Origin: Porphyromonadaceae bacterium
GTDB taxonomy: Bacteria; Bacteroidota; Bacteroidia; Bacteroidales; CAMTPD01
Direction of reading: 5' to 3'
Assembly: GCA_003447595.1 (NCBI GenBank)
Contig: DLYT01000077.1
Location: 10,110 to 29,353, forward strand
Length of the DNA stretch: 19,244 bases
Below, one piece after another: positions 6,604-14,183 of this stretch. Under the pieces are notes generated by a model. The model was not told where the DNA came from. It did no database searches and saw only the letters and a list, made by a program, of their open reading frames with translations. The position numbers and the translations under genes were made by a program. Within the stretch, counting starts at the first letter, position 1. Each line of letters begins with the position of its first letter.

Positions 6604-7944
6604 TTAGTATGAGGCTGCTGAGCCTGTACGTCCTTTAATTCTACCTGATTTTAATAGACCATCATAGTGGCGCATTAAAAGATGACTTTCTACTTGTTGA
6701 AGTGTGTCAAGCACAACACCAACTAAGATCAATAAAGAAGTACCACCAAAGAATTGAGAGAATTCCATACTTACACCTGCAAGACGGGCAAAAGCCGGCA
6801 TGATTGCAACTAAAGCTAGGAAGAAAGCTCCCGGAAGTGTAATGCGATCCATTACTCCGTCTAAGAAATCTTTCGTTGGCTTTCCAGGTTTGATACCAGG
6901 AATAAAACCATTGTTTCTCTTCAAATCATCAGCCATTTGGGCTGGATTGATAGTAATCGCTGTATAGAAGTACGTAAAAAGTATAATCAATAATGCGAAT
7001 ACAAAGTTATACCAAAATCCTGTATTATCCATAAATGCAGACCAAAAAGCACTGGTTCCTTGTGAATTCCCAAAGCTAGAAATTGTTAAAGGAATAAACA
7101 TGATTGCCTGTGCAAAGATGATAGGCATTACATTGGCTGCATTAACTTTAAGAGGAATGTATTGTCTGGCACCACCATATTGCTTACTGCCAACAATTTG
7201 TTTTGCATATTGAACTGGCACTTTGCGTGTTCCTTGTACCAACAGGACTGCTCCCGCAACAACGAACAATAAGAATACCATTTCAAAGATAAGCATTACC
7301 AAACCACCAGCATTTTCACTAACGCGAGATACAAACTCTTGAATTAATGAATGTGGAAGTCTAGCGATAATACCAACAAGGATTATGAATGAGATACCGT
7401 TACCGATACCTTTATCTGTGATTCTTTCTCCAAGCCACAATACAAACATACTTCCGGCTGCCATTACAATAGTAGCAAATACTGAGTACCAAATCCCTTG
7501 TGGAATTGTAGCCCCGACTGCTCTCATTTGGCCAGCCAAATTAAGTAGATAGGTAGGTCCTTGAACAAATAGAATCGCAACAGTTAAGTAGCGAGTCCAC
7601 TGATTGATTTTTCTGCGACCGCTCTCCCCTTCACGTTGAAGTTTCTGGAAAGATGGAACCGCAATGGCTAGCAACTGCATAACGATGGAAGCCGAAATGT
7701 ATGGCATGATACCTAATGCGAAGATAGATGCATTCGAAAATGCACCTCCCGAAAACATATCAAACAAAGCCAATAGGCCTCCCTGCGTTTGCGCTTGTAA
7801 AGCTGTTAAAGCTTTTGGATCAATACCGGGAAGAACTACATAAGTCCCGAAGCGATAAAGTGCAACGAGAAATAGAGTAGTGAGGATCCGACTTCTCAGA
7901 TCCTCAATCTTCCAGATATTTTTAATAGTTTCAATTGCTCTCAT
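6604..7944 (-). CDS. secY: Protein translocase subunit SecY
   Basis: Channel-forming subunit of the SecYEG translocon in the cytoplasmic membrane. The 446 residues carry about ten hydrophobic segments. Landmarks are the first membrane helix at about 20-38, the plug and second-helix region (about 60-93), LGERITDKGIGNGIS (171-185), NVMPIIFAQAIMFIP (271-285), the cytosolic loop GFIPGIKPGKPT (347-358) that contacts SecA and the ribosome, and the basic C-terminal tail. It is packed between rplO and map with 4-bp gaps on each side, which suggests translational coupling inside the spc-type cluster. Confidence 0.98.
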   Translation of the reverse strand: MRAIETIKNIWKIEDLRSRILTTLFLVALYRFGTYVVLPGIDPKALTALQAQTQGGLLALFDMFSGGAFSNASIFALGIMPYISASIVMQLLAIAVPSFQKLQREGESGRRKINQWTRYLTVAILFVQGPTYLLNLAGQMRAVGATIPQGIWYSVFATIVMAAGSMFVLWLGERITDKGIGNGISFIILVGIIARLPHSLIQEFVSRVSENAGGLVMLIFEMVFLLFVVAGAVLLVQGTRKVPVQYAKQIVGSKQYGGARQYIPLKVNAANVMPIIFAQAIMFIPLTISSFGNSQGTSAFWSAFMDNTGFWYNFVFALLIILFTYFYTAITINPAQMADDLKRNNGFIPGIKPGKPTKDFLDGVMDRITLPGAFFLALVAIMPAFARLAGVSMEFSQFFGGTSLLILVGVVLDTLQQVESHLLMRHYDGLLKSGRIKGRTGSAASY

Positions 7945-7948
7945 GGAT

Positions 7949-8395
7949 TTAGAGTTTTACTACCGAGCCTCCTGCCGCTACAATAGCTGCTTCTGCAGAT
8001 TTTGAGAATGCATTTGCAGAAACATCAACTTTAGCAGTAAGTGTTCCGTTACCTAGAATTTTAACCAATTGGTTAGATGAGATAAAACCTGCATTGATTA
8101 GTTCTTCACGACCTACAGCAGCAAGATTTTTAGCTTCTACCAAGGCTTGAAGAGTATCAAGATTGATTGCTTTATACTCAACTCGGTTGATATTCTTGAA
8201 ACCGAATTTAGGCAAACGTCTTTGAATAGGCATCTGTCCACCTTCGAATCCGATCTTCTTTGAATAACCTGATCTAGATTTAGCACCCTTATGACCTCTA
8301 GTTGAAGTACCACCTAAACCAGAACCAGTACCACGTCCAATTCTTTTTCTAGTTTTAGTAGAACCTGCAGCAGGCTTTAAATTAGATAAATTCAT
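7949..8395 (-). CDS. rplO: 50S ribosomal protein L15
   Basis: Large-subunit assembly protein uL15, which binds late in 50S assembly and contacts 23S rRNA with a long basic N-terminal tail. The 148 residues match the family length. The tail has the typical Gly/Arg/Lys pattern (KRIGRGTGSGLGGTSTRGHKG, split), followed by FEGGQMPIQRRLPKFGF and a globular C-terminal half ending in AIVAAGGSVVKL. It sits between rpmD (29 bp) and secY (4 bp). Confidence 0.97.
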   Translation of the reverse strand: MNLSNLKPAAGSTKTRKRIGRGTGSGLGGTSTRGHKGAKSRSGYSKKIGFEGGQMPIQRRLPKFGFKNINRVEYKAINLDTLQALVEAKNLAAVGREELINAGFISSNQLVKILGNGTLTAKVDVSANAFSKSAEAAIVAAGGSVVKL

Positions 8396-8424
8396 ATCGT
8401 ATGCTTTATTTTTTCAACAATTAA

Positions 8425-8601
8425 TTACTTCTCTACAGAAACCAAGTGTTTCACTTTAGCAATCATACCTAAGATAGCTGGAGTAGCTTCGTGTTCTACA
8501 ACACGGTTCATTTTTCTTAGGCCAAGTGCGTCAAGTGTTCTTTTTTGGTCAACTGGACATTTAATTCTACTTTTAACTTGCTTAACTTTAATAGTTGCCA
8601 T
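8425..8601 (-). CDS. rpmD: 50S ribosomal protein L30
   Basis: The ATG at 8601 opens a 58-codon frame starting MATIKVKQVKSRIKCPVDQK, with the family core RTLDALGLRKMNRVVEHEAT and the end MIAKVKHLVSVEK. This is the usual 58-60-residue uL30, a small two-helix, three-strand protein of the 50S subunit. Its place between rpsE and rplO is standard. It is one of only three genes in the operon preceded by a perfect UAGGAGG, 7 nt before the start codon. Confidence 0.97.
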   Translation of the reverse strand: MATIKVKQVKSRIKCPVDQKRTLDALGLRKMNRVVEHEATPAILGMIAKVKHLVSVEK

Positions 8602-8608
8602 AGTTATT

Positions 8609-8615
8609 CCTCCTA
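8609..8615 (-). promoter_or_regulatory. Shine-Dalgarno sequence of rpmD
   Basis: Minus-strand UAGGAGG at 8615-8609 lies 7 nt before the rpmD ATG, in the 16-bp gap after rpsE. It can pair perfectly over AGGAGG with the conserved 16S anti-SD. Such sites are rare in Bacteroidetes, where most genes, including nearly all in this operon, have only A/U-rich leaders. Confidence 0.8.
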
Positions 8616-8617
8616 AA

Positions 8618-9142
8618 TTAACCTTTAAACACTCGTTCTACAGATACACCTCTATTTTGTGCTACTGTGAATGGATCACGTAGTTCACCTAGAGCTGCAA
8701 TTGTTGCTTTTACCAAGTTGTGTGGGTTTGATGAACCTTTTGACTTAGCCAAAACGTCTGTTACACCAACACTTTCAAGTACTGCACGCATCGCACCACC
8801 AGCTTTAACCCCTGTACCGTGAGATGCCGGTTTGATGAATACATTAGCACCACCAAACTTTGCAAGTTGTTCGTGAGGAATAGTTCCTTTGTGAACTGGA
8901 ACTTTAATTAGGTTCTTTTTAGCAGCTTCTACACCTTTAGCAATAGCTGTAGTTACCTCGCTTGCTTTACCAAGACCCCAACCTACAATACCGTCTTCGT
9001 TACCTACTACTACAATAGCAGCAAAGCTGAAAGTACGTCCACCTTTTGTTACTTTAGTAACACGGTTGATCGCTACCAATCTGTCTTTCAACTCTAGGTC
9101 GTTAGTCGATTTAACTCTATTATTAATTCCTGCCATCTTCAT
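8618..9142 (-). CDS. rpsE: 30S ribosomal protein S5
   Basis: Small-subunit protein uS5, needed for decoding fidelity and mRNA helicase activity at the entry tunnel. The double-stranded-RNA-binding-like N-terminal domain (about 20-85) contains RLVAINRVTKVTKGGRTFSF, the loop where spectinomycin-resistance changes occur in other bacteria. The C-terminal domain has KPASHGTGVKAGGAMRAVLE and SSNPHNLVKATIAAL. The start is either the ATG at 9142, which overlaps the rplR stop codon as UAAUG (174 aa), or the ATG two codons later at 9136 (172 aa, MAGINNRVK), which matches relatives well. I use the first because of the overlap, but the second is equally plausible. Confidence 0.96.
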   Translation of the reverse strand: MKMAGINNRVKSTNDLELKDRLVAINRVTKVTKGGRTFSFAAIVVVGNEDGIVGWGLGKASEVTTAIAKGVEAAKKNLIKVPVHKGTIPHEQLAKFGGANVFIKPASHGTGVKAGGAMRAVLESVGVTDVLAKSKGSSNPHNLVKATIAALGELRDPFTVAQNRGVSVERVFKG

Positions 9143-9486
9143 TAAAATTTAAGTCCACCATTACGTGCGGCTTCAGCCAATTGTTTTACTCTACCATGGT
9201 AAAGATATCCATTTCTGTCAAAAATAACAGTTTGGATTCCTGCTTCAAGAGCATTCTTAGCGATCATCTCACCTACCATAGCGGCAACCTCTGTCTTAGT
9301 AGCTTTACCTTCGATTTTCAAAGAAGATGCAGAAGCTAGAGTTTTACCTGTAAGATCATCAATCACTTGTGCATAGATTTGCTTGTTGCTTCTAAACACA
9401 CTCAAACGTGGACGCTCAGTTGTACCTGAGATTTTATTACGTACACGATATTTTATCTTAAGTCTTCTTAGTTCCTTAGTTGTCAT
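9142..9486 (-). CDS. rplR: 50S ribosomal protein L18
   Basis: uL18 binds 5S rRNA with L5 and forms the central protuberance of the 50S subunit. The 114 residues are of normal length. They include a basic N-terminus (RLKIKYRVRNKISGT), RPRLSVFRSNKQIYAQVIDD, and the C-terminal signature VIFDRNGYLYHGRVKQLAEAARNGGLKF in consecutive pieces. Its stop codon shares a base with the rpsE start (UAAUG), so translation of rpsE is probably coupled to it. Confidence 0.97.
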   Translation of the reverse strand: MTTKELRRLKIKYRVRNKISGTTERPRLSVFRSNKQIYAQVIDDLTGKTLASASSLKIEGKATKTEVAAMVGEMIAKNALEAGIQTVIFDRNGYLYHGRVKQLAEAARNGGLKF

Positions 9487-9507
9487 GATAATTTCTGTTT
9501 ACTTAGA

Positions 9508-10059
9508 TTACTTACCTGCTGACTTACCTGACTTTCTACGAATTTCTTCACCTACGAAACGAATACCTTTACCTTTATATGGCTCTGGTTTACGGAACGA
9601 GCGGATTTTCGCACAAACCTGACCGATCAACTGTTTGTCAGCTGATTCAAGAATGATAAGAGGATTCTTATTTCTTTCAGATTTAGTTTCAAGTTTGATC
9701 TCAGAAGGCAACTGAACATAGATATTGTGTGAGAAACCTAGTGAAAGTTCCAAAATCTGACCATTGTTAGATGCACGATAACCTACACCAACAAGTTCTA
9801 GTTCTTTGCGGTAACCTTGAGAAACACCAACTACCATGTTATTGATAAGCGCACGATACAAACCATGCAATGCACGATGAGTTTTCTCATCAGAAGGTCT
9901 TGTCAACGTAACAACTCCGTCTTCGATCGAAACTGTAATATCAGGATTGATCTCTTGAGAAAGTTCGCCTTTAGGACCTTTTACTGTTACAACATTTTCA
10001 TTCAATGTTACAGTAACACCAGCTGGAATTTGGATTGGCAATTTACCTATTCTTGACAT
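9508..10059 (-). CDS. rplF: 50S ribosomal protein L6
   Basis: uL6 binds helix 97 of 23S rRNA near the GTPase-associated centre and is needed for late 50S assembly. The 183 residues start MSRIGKLPIQIPAGVTVTL and contain two repeated alpha/beta domains. The C-terminal signature KPEPYKGKGIRFVGEEIRRK, split around the tip, lies near residues 155-175. It follows rpsH by 18 bp and precedes rplR by 21 bp. It has a perfect UAGGAGG 8 nt before its ATG, unlike most neighbours. Confidence 0.98.
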   Translation of the reverse strand: MSRIGKLPIQIPAGVTVTLNENVVTVKGPKGELSQEINPDITVSIEDGVVTLTRPSDEKTHRALHGLYRALINNMVVGVSQGYRKELELVGVGYRASNNGQILELSLGFSHNIYVQLPSEIKLETKSERNKNPLIILESADKQLIGQVCAKIRSFRKPEPYKGKGIRFVGEEIRRKSGKSAGK

Positions 10060-10067
10060 AATTCTTT

Positions 10068-10074
10068 CCTCCTA
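10068..10074 (-). promoter_or_regulatory. Shine-Dalgarno sequence of rplF
   Basis: Minus-strand UAGGAGG at 10074-10068 lies 8 nt before the rplF ATG at 10059, inside the 18-bp gap after rpsH. It is the same 7-mer as before rpmD and rplW. It fixes the rplF start with confidence. Confidence 0.8.
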
Positions 10075-10077
10075 ATA

Positions 10078-10473
10078 TTAATATACATAACACAATACTT
10101 CACCACCAATTTTCAATTGGCTAGCTTCCTTATCGGTCATTACACCTTTAGAAGTAGAAAGAACTGCGATACCCAATCCATTTAATACTCTAGGCATATC
10201 TTTGTAACCAGTATACTTACGCAAACCTGGAGTAGAAACTCTTGCAAGTTTCTTGATTGCGTTTACTTTGTGTACTGGATCGTACTTCAAGGCAATCTTA
10301 ATAGTTCCTTGAGGACCTTCTTCTACAAACTTATAGTTAAGAATGTAGCCTTTTTCGAAAAGGATCTTAGTGATCTCTTTCTTTAAATTTGACGCAGGAA
10401 CTTCAACAACTCTGTGTTTTGCTTTAATTGCGTTCCTCAAACGGGTCAAATAATCTGCAATAGGATCTGTCAT
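10078..10473 (-). CDS. rpsH: 30S ribosomal protein S8
   Basis: uS8 binds helix 21 of 16S rRNA early in assembly of the central domain; in E. coli it also represses the spc operon by binding mRNA. The 131 residues start MTDPIADYLTRLRNAIKAKH, the family hallmark. The C-terminal half includes STPGLRKYTGYKDMPRVLNGLGIAVLSTSKGVMTD in sequence, the rRNA-binding region, and ends GGEVLCYVY. The gap to rpsN upstream (51 bp) is longer than usual here and holds a small hairpin. Confidence 0.98.
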   Translation of the reverse strand: MTDPIADYLTRLRNAIKAKHRVVEVPASNLKKEITKILFEKGYILNYKFVEEGPQGTIKIALKYDPVHKVNAIKKLARVSTPGLRKYTGYKDMPRVLNGLGIAVLSTSKGVMTDKEASQLKIGGEVLCYVY

Positions 10474-10489
10474 AAAATTAAATCTTAAA

Positions 10490-10510
10490 TTGATCCGGTT
10501 ATCCGGACAA
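10490..10510 (-). promoter_or_regulatory. Hairpin in the rpsN-rpsH spacer
   Basis: On the minus-strand RNA, UUGUCCGG (10510-10503) pairs with CCGGAUCAA (10498-10490) around an AUAA tetraloop, giving 8 bp with one bulged U. It lies 16 nt before the rpsH ATG and is not followed by a U-tract, so it is not an intrinsic terminator. It could be a protein-binding or RNA-processing site; no function is shown. Confidence 0.45.
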
Positions 10511-10524
10511 TATTTAATACTAAA

Positions 10525-10794
10525 TTACCAACTTGCTTTCTTTACACCAGGAATAAGACCTGCTGAAGCCATTTCACGGAATTGAATACGTGAAACTCCA
10601 AATTGACGGATATATCCTTTTGGACGGCCAGTCATCTTACAACGGTTATGCAAACGAACTGGTGATGCATTTTTAGGTAAAAGTTGCAATGCCTCATAGT
10701 TACCTTCAGCGATAAGCTGAGCTCTTTTATCAGCATATTTAGCAACAAGTTTAGCTCTTTTTACCTCACGAGCCTTCATTGATTCTTTTGCCAT
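10525..10794 (-). CDS. rpsN: 30S ribosomal protein S14 (zinc-free form)
   Basis: uS14 is a small-subunit head protein near the A/P site tRNAs and S3, S10 and S19. The 89-residue protein is the longer form without the CxxC...CxxC zinc ribbon; the corresponding stretch reads VRLHNRCKMTGRPKGYIRQF with a single cysteine. The C-terminus is the conserved FREMASAGLIPGVKKASW. It starts 5 bp after rplE and is followed by rpsH, the standard spc order. Confidence 0.98.
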   Translation of the reverse strand: MAKESMKAREVKRAKLVAKYADKRAQLIAEGNYEALQLLPKNASPVRLHNRCKMTGRPKGYIRQFGVSRIQFREMASAGLIPGVKKASW

Positions 10795-10799
10795 CTTAC

Positions 10800-11357
10800 T
10801 TAGTCTTTTTTAGCATTTTTAAAAGGCAAACCAAATTCTCTCAATAGAGCATAACCTTCTTCATCTGTTTGAGCAGAAGTTACAAAGGTAATATTCATTC
10901 CCAATATTTTAGTAATCGAATCGATATTAATTTCTGGGAAAATAATTTGCTCGTCAACACCTAATGTATAGTTACCTCTACCATCAAGTTTGCTATTGAT
11001 ACCTTTGAAGTCACGGATACGTGGAAGAGCTACACGAACAAGTCTTTCTAGGAACTCGTACATTTGCTCACGACGCAATGTTACCATAACACCGATAGGC
11101 ATTTTTTTACGCAACTTGAAGTTCGAAATATCTTTACGAGATAGTGTTGCAACAGCTTTCTGACCAGTAATTGCTGTCAACTCGTTGATAGCGACTTCAA
11201 TGATTTTTTTATCAGCTACAGCCATACCTAGACCTTGATTGATAACAATCTTTTTTAGTACAGGTACTTGCATTACTGATTTATAACCAAACTCCTTCAT
11301 CAAGGCAGGAACGATCCTCTCTTGATAATCTTTCTTAAGGCTGGCAGTATTGCTCAT
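10800..11357 (-). CDS. rplE: 50S ribosomal protein L5
   Basis: uL5 binds 5S rRNA and contacts the P-site tRNA and S13 across the subunit interface. The 185 residues contain VPVLKKIVINQGLGMA near the N-terminus, ITGQKAVATLSRKDISNFKL, the region LPRIRDFKGINSKLDGRGNY in the middle, and FPEINIDSI. The ATG overlaps the rplX stop codon by one base (UAAUG). A GGGGAGGAG stretch in the last codons of rplX puts AGGAG 8 nt before the ATG, so this start may also use an SD contact, though the same bases encode the rplX C-terminus. Confidence 0.98.
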   Translation of the reverse strand: MSNTASLKKDYQERIVPALMKEFGYKSVMQVPVLKKIVINQGLGMAVADKKIIEVAINELTAITGQKAVATLSRKDISNFKLRKKMPIGVMVTLRREQMYEFLERLVRVALPRIRDFKGINSKLDGRGNYTLGVDEQIIFPEINIDSITKILGMNITFVTSAQTDEEGYALLREFGLPFKNAKKD

Positions 11358-11677
11358 TACTTAATCTCCTCCCCTGATTTTTTAGAAAAGCGAACTAGAT
11401 CGCCATTCTCATTTGACTTACGACCAACACGTGTAGGTTTGCCTGTTTTAGGATCTACTACGTTTAGGTTTGAAATATGAATAGGAGCCTCTTTCTTCTC
11501 GATGCCTCCTTGAGGATTCTTCGCATTAGGCTTTGTGTGCTTAGACACCATGTTAATACCTTCAACAACAGCGCGATTTGCTCCAACTAGAACTTCAAGT
11601 ACACGTCCAGTTTTGCCTTTATCAACGCCAGTATTAACAAATACCATGTCGCCTTTTTTAATATGTAATTTGCTCAT
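11357..11677 (-). CDS. rplX: 50S ribosomal protein L24
   Basis: uL24 starts assembly of the 50S subunit by binding the 5' domain of 23S rRNA and sits by the exit tunnel. The 106 residues begin MSKLHIKKGDMVFVNTGVDKG, a KOW motif (about 6-33), and continue GRVLEVLVGANRAVVEGINMVSKHTKP and GGIEKKEAPIHISNLNVVDP. It follows rplN by 19 bp and overlaps the start of rplE by one base. Confidence 0.97.
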   Translation of the reverse strand: MSKLHIKKGDMVFVNTGVDKGKTGRVLEVLVGANRAVVEGINMVSKHTKPNAKNPQGGIEKKEAPIHISNLNVVDPKTGKPTRVGRKSNENGDLVRFSKKSGEEIK

Positions 11678-11696
11678 TACTCAGTGTTTTACAAAA

Positions 11697-12062
11697 TTAA
11701 AGTACTTCAGGTGCAAGTGATACAATTTTCATGTTTGTTGCACGAAGCTCTCTAGCTACTGGGCCAAAGATACGGCTACCTCTGATTTCACCTGCATTAT
11801 TCAACAAAACACATGCGTTGTCATCAAAGCGAATATATGAGCCATCTTGACGACGGATTTCCTTTTTCGTACGTACTACAATTGCTTTCGAAACTGCACC
11901 TTTTTTTACGTCGCTTGAAGGGATTACACTTTTGATCGCTACTACGATAACATCACCTACAGTAGCGTAACGCTTTTTTGTACCACCAAGAACACGGATA
12001 CACAAAGCTTCCTTTGCTCCACTGTTATCAGCTACTAATAATCTTGACTCTTGTTGTATCAT
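11697..12062 (-). CDS. rplN: 50S ribosomal protein L14
   Basis: uL14 lies at the 30S interface near the sarcin-ricin loop and is the docking site of the silencing factor RsfS. The 121 residues start MIQQESRLLVADNSGAKEAL and include VVRTKKEIRRQDGSYIRFDDNACVLLN and the end FGPVARELRATNMKIVSLAPEVL, in pieces typical of the family. It begins one base after the rpsQ stop codon, so translation is probably coupled. Confidence 0.98.
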   Translation of the reverse strand: MIQQESRLLVADNSGAKEALCIRVLGGTKKRYATVGDVIVVAIKSVIPSSDVKKGAVSKAIVVRTKKEIRRQDGSYIRFDDNACVLLNNAGEIRGSRIFGPVARELRATNMKIVSLAPEVL

Positions 12063-12063
12063 C

Positions 12064-12321
12064 TTACTTAGCTCTTTCGATTATTTGAACTAATCTCCAT
12101 CTCTTTGTTTTGCTCAAAGGACGAGTTTCCATAATTTTAACGGTGTCGCCGATGTTGCACTCGTTCTTTTCGTCGTGAGCGTGATATTTCTTCGTTTTAT
12201 TAACGAATTTACCATAAATCGGGTGTTTTTCTTTCCATTTTACAGCAACTGTGATTGATTTATCCATCTTATTGCTGAAAACTACCCCAACTCTTTCTTT
12301 TCTTAAATTTCTAGTTTCCAT
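12064..12321 (-). CDS. rpsQ: 30S ribosomal protein S17
   Basis: uS17 is a primary 16S rRNA-binding protein of the 5' domain with an OB-fold. I place the start at the ATG at 12321, giving 85 residues beginning METRNLRKERVGVVFSNKMD. A TTG three codons upstream at 12330 is also in frame but gives no conserved sequence. The signature KYHAHDEKNECNIGDTV and the end LSKTKRWRLVQIIERAK are typical of Bacteroidetes S17. It follows rpmC by 13 bp and precedes rplN by one base. Confidence 0.97.
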   Translation of the reverse strand: METRNLRKERVGVVFSNKMDKSITVAVKWKEKHPIYGKFVNKTKKYHAHDEKNECNIGDTVKIMETRPLSKTKRWRLVQIIERAK

Positions 12322-12334
12322 CAGGCTCAATTGA

Positions 12335-12532
12335 TTATTGATTGTTAAGTTCTCTCTGACGCAATACTGTTTTCATGCGTGCGATCATCCTGCGTGATTG
12401 TTTAATTTGTGCAGGATTTTCCAAAGGAGAGATACTATGGTTGATTTCTTTTTGGTTTAAAGCAATTGTTTCTGCTTCAACACGTTCGATCAACTCCTTT
12501 GTTCCTAATTCTTTAATTTCTGCAATTTTCAT
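12335..12532 (-). CDS. rpmC: 50S ribosomal protein L29
   Basis: uL29 is a small helical-hairpin protein beside the exit tunnel that helps dock the signal recognition particle and trigger factor. The ATG at 12532 gives 65 residues, MKIAEIKELGTKELIERVEA, the family start. An upstream ATG in the same frame at 12544 would add only MRNC and overlap the rplP coding end, so it is not preferred. The C-terminal helix has NPAQIKQSRRMIARMKTVLR. It starts 4 bp after rplP. Confidence 0.97.
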   Translation of the reverse strand: MKIAEIKELGTKELIERVEAETIALNQKEINHSISPLENPAQIKQSRRMIARMKTVLRQRELNNQ

Positions 12533-12536
12533 ACAA

Positions 12537-12971
12537 TTACGCATTTTGATTTTCTAAATCATAATCACGTCTCACCACAAACTTAGTAGTAACCGGAAGT
12601 TTTTGTGCTGCAAGGCGTAGGGCCTCTTTAGCTACTTCAAACGGTACACCTTCAATTTCGAAGATGATTCTACCTGGAGTAATTGGTGCTACGAATCCTT
12701 CTGGAGAACCTTTACCTTTACCCATACGTACTTCGGCAGGTTTCTTAGTAATTGGTTTATCTGGGAAGATTCTAACCCAAACTTGACCTTGACGTTGCAT
12801 ATAACGTGTTACAGCAATACGAGCAGCTTCAATCTGACGTCCTGTAATCCATTTTGTTTGCAAAGACTTGATACCAAATGAACCGAAGGCCAACTGGTGT
12901 CCGCGTTGGGCATTACCCTTCATGCGACCCTTTTGTTGTCTTCTAAATTTCGTTTTCTTCGGTTGTAACAT
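12537..12971 (-). CDS. rplP: 50S ribosomal protein L16
   Basis: uL16 contacts the A-site tRNA elbow and 5S rRNA and is added late in 50S assembly. The 144 residues begin MLQPKKTKFRRQQKGRMKG and include GRQIEAARIAVTRYMQRQG and the conserved FPDKPITKKPAEVRMGKGKG. Arg82 in that stretch matches the E. coli arginine hydroxylated by RoxA; whether it is modified here is unknown. It lies 19 bp after rpsC and 4 bp before rpmC. Confidence 0.98.
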   Translation of the reverse strand: MLQPKKTKFRRQQKGRMKGNAQRGHQLAFGSFGIKSLQTKWITGRQIEAARIAVTRYMQRQGQVWVRIFPDKPITKKPAEVRMGKGKGSPEGFVAPITPGRIIFEIEGVPFEVAKEALRLAAQKLPVTTKFVVRRDYDLENQNA

Positions 12972-12990
12972 TTCTAATTAATTCTAACGT

Positions 12991-13722
12991 TTAACGATTA
13001 GCTTTTTTTCTCTTGAAGTTTTTATCTCTGTTGCCTCCGTTGTTGTCGCGACGTCCAGATTCTCTTGTAGTTGTAAAGTTTGGAGCAAGATCTCTTTTAC
13101 CATAAACTTCACCTTTACAAATCCAAACTTTGATACCCAACAAACCAACTTTAGTCAACGCTTCAGCAAGAGCATAGTCGATATCAGCTCTCAATGTATG
13201 AAGTGGAGTTCTTCCTTCTTTATACATCTCTGAACGTGCCATTTCAGCACCATTCAAACGACCTGAAACTTGAATTTTGATACCTTCAGCACCCATTCTC
13301 ATTGTTGATGAGATAGCTTGCTTGATTGCACGACGGTAAGCAATTTTACCTTCAAGTTGACGAGCGATGTTGTTTGCTACGATAGTTGCGTCAAGTTCTG
13401 GTCTTTTTACTTCAAAAATGTTGATTTGAACATCTTTGTCAGTAATTTTCTTCAACTCTTCTTTCAACTTATCTACTTCCTGACCGCCTTTACCAATAAT
13501 GATACCTGGACGAGCAGTGCAAACAGTGATTGTTACTAACTTAAGCGTACGTTCGATTACGATGCGTGATACACTAGCTTTTGCTAGACGGGCGCTTAGG
13601 TATTTACGGATTTTGCTATCTTCCAACAATGTGTCACCATAGTTTTTTCCACCATACCAGTTCGAATCCCATCCACGAATAATTCCTAAACGATTACTTA
13701 CTGGATTAACTTTTTGTCCCAT
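12991..13722 (-). CDS. rpsC: 30S ribosomal protein S3
   Basis: uS3 forms part of the mRNA entry tunnel and its helicase. The 243 residues start MGQKVNPVSNRLGIIRGWDS and include the KH domain (about 40-110) with ARPGIIIGKGGQEVDKLKEEL around the GxxG loop. The C-terminal domain has RRAIKQAISSTMRMGAEGIK and ARSEMYKEGRTPLHTLRADI. The end is an Asn/Gly/Arg/Lys-rich tail (about 220-243) that is likely disordered. It lies 7 bp after rplV and 19 bp before rplP. Confidence 0.98.
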   Translation of the reverse strand: MGQKVNPVSNRLGIIRGWDSNWYGGKNYGDTLLEDSKIRKYLSARLAKASVSRIVIERTLKLVTITVCTARPGIIIGKGGQEVDKLKEELKKITDKDVQINIFEVKRPELDATIVANNIARQLEGKIAYRRAIKQAISSTMRMGAEGIKIQVSGRLNGAEMARSEMYKEGRTPLHTLRADIDYALAEALTKVGLLGIKVWICKGEVYGKRDLAPNFTTTRESGRRDNNGGNRDKNFKRKKANR

Positions 13723-13729
13723 CTAACAA

Positions 13730-14137
13730 TTATTTTTGATTGGTTGAACTTAGTGTATCAACAAATAGAGTTACGTGATTAGAACGCTTGCGCACTCTGT
13801 AACCTCTACCTTGTGGAGCTGGACGAAGTCTTTTCAACATTGTAGCTGAATCTACACTGATTGAAGCAACAAACAATTCTCCACTCTCTGCTTTACGATC
13901 ATTCTTTTGCTCCCAGTTTGCAATAGCAGAACGAAGCAATTTTTCAATTCTTGCAGCAGCCTCTTTATTCGAAAATTTCAAGACACCAAGTGCTCTGAAA
14001 ACTTCCATACCACGGATCATGTCTACTACTAGACGCATCTTACGTGGAGAAGTTGGAACATTTCGCAATTTTGCGAAATACATGGTCTTTTGGGCTTCTT
14101 TTCTTTGTTCGGCTGATATTCTTTTTCTAGCACCCAT
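13730..14137 (-). CDS. rplV: 50S ribosomal protein L22
   Basis: uL22 extends a beta-hairpin into the exit tunnel and, with L4, forms its narrowest point, where changes affect macrolide binding. The 135 residues have the Bacteroidetes start MGARKRISAEQRKEA before the core YFAKLRNVPTSPRKMRLVVD. The tunnel-hairpin signature MLKRLRPAPQGRGYRVRKRS and the C-terminal strand NHVTLFVDT are present. The gap to rpsS upstream is 46 bp of AT-rich DNA in which I see no motif. Confidence 0.98.
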   Translation of the reverse strand: MGARKRISAEQRKEAQKTMYFAKLRNVPTSPRKMRLVVDMIRGMEVFRALGVLKFSNKEAAARIEKLLRSAIANWEQKNDRKAESGELFVASISVDSATMLKRLRPAPQGRGYRVRKRSNHVTLFVDTLSSTNQK

Positions 14138-14183
14138 TTTACTAATTCTTTTTTAAAGTTTTAATTCCTGAAATGAGTAATAA

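Noticed and set aside
13318..13539. Plus-strand frames inside the ribosomal genes, such as the one opposite rpsC
   Set aside because: They are antisense shadows of strongly conserved genes, with no recognisable domain or start signal.
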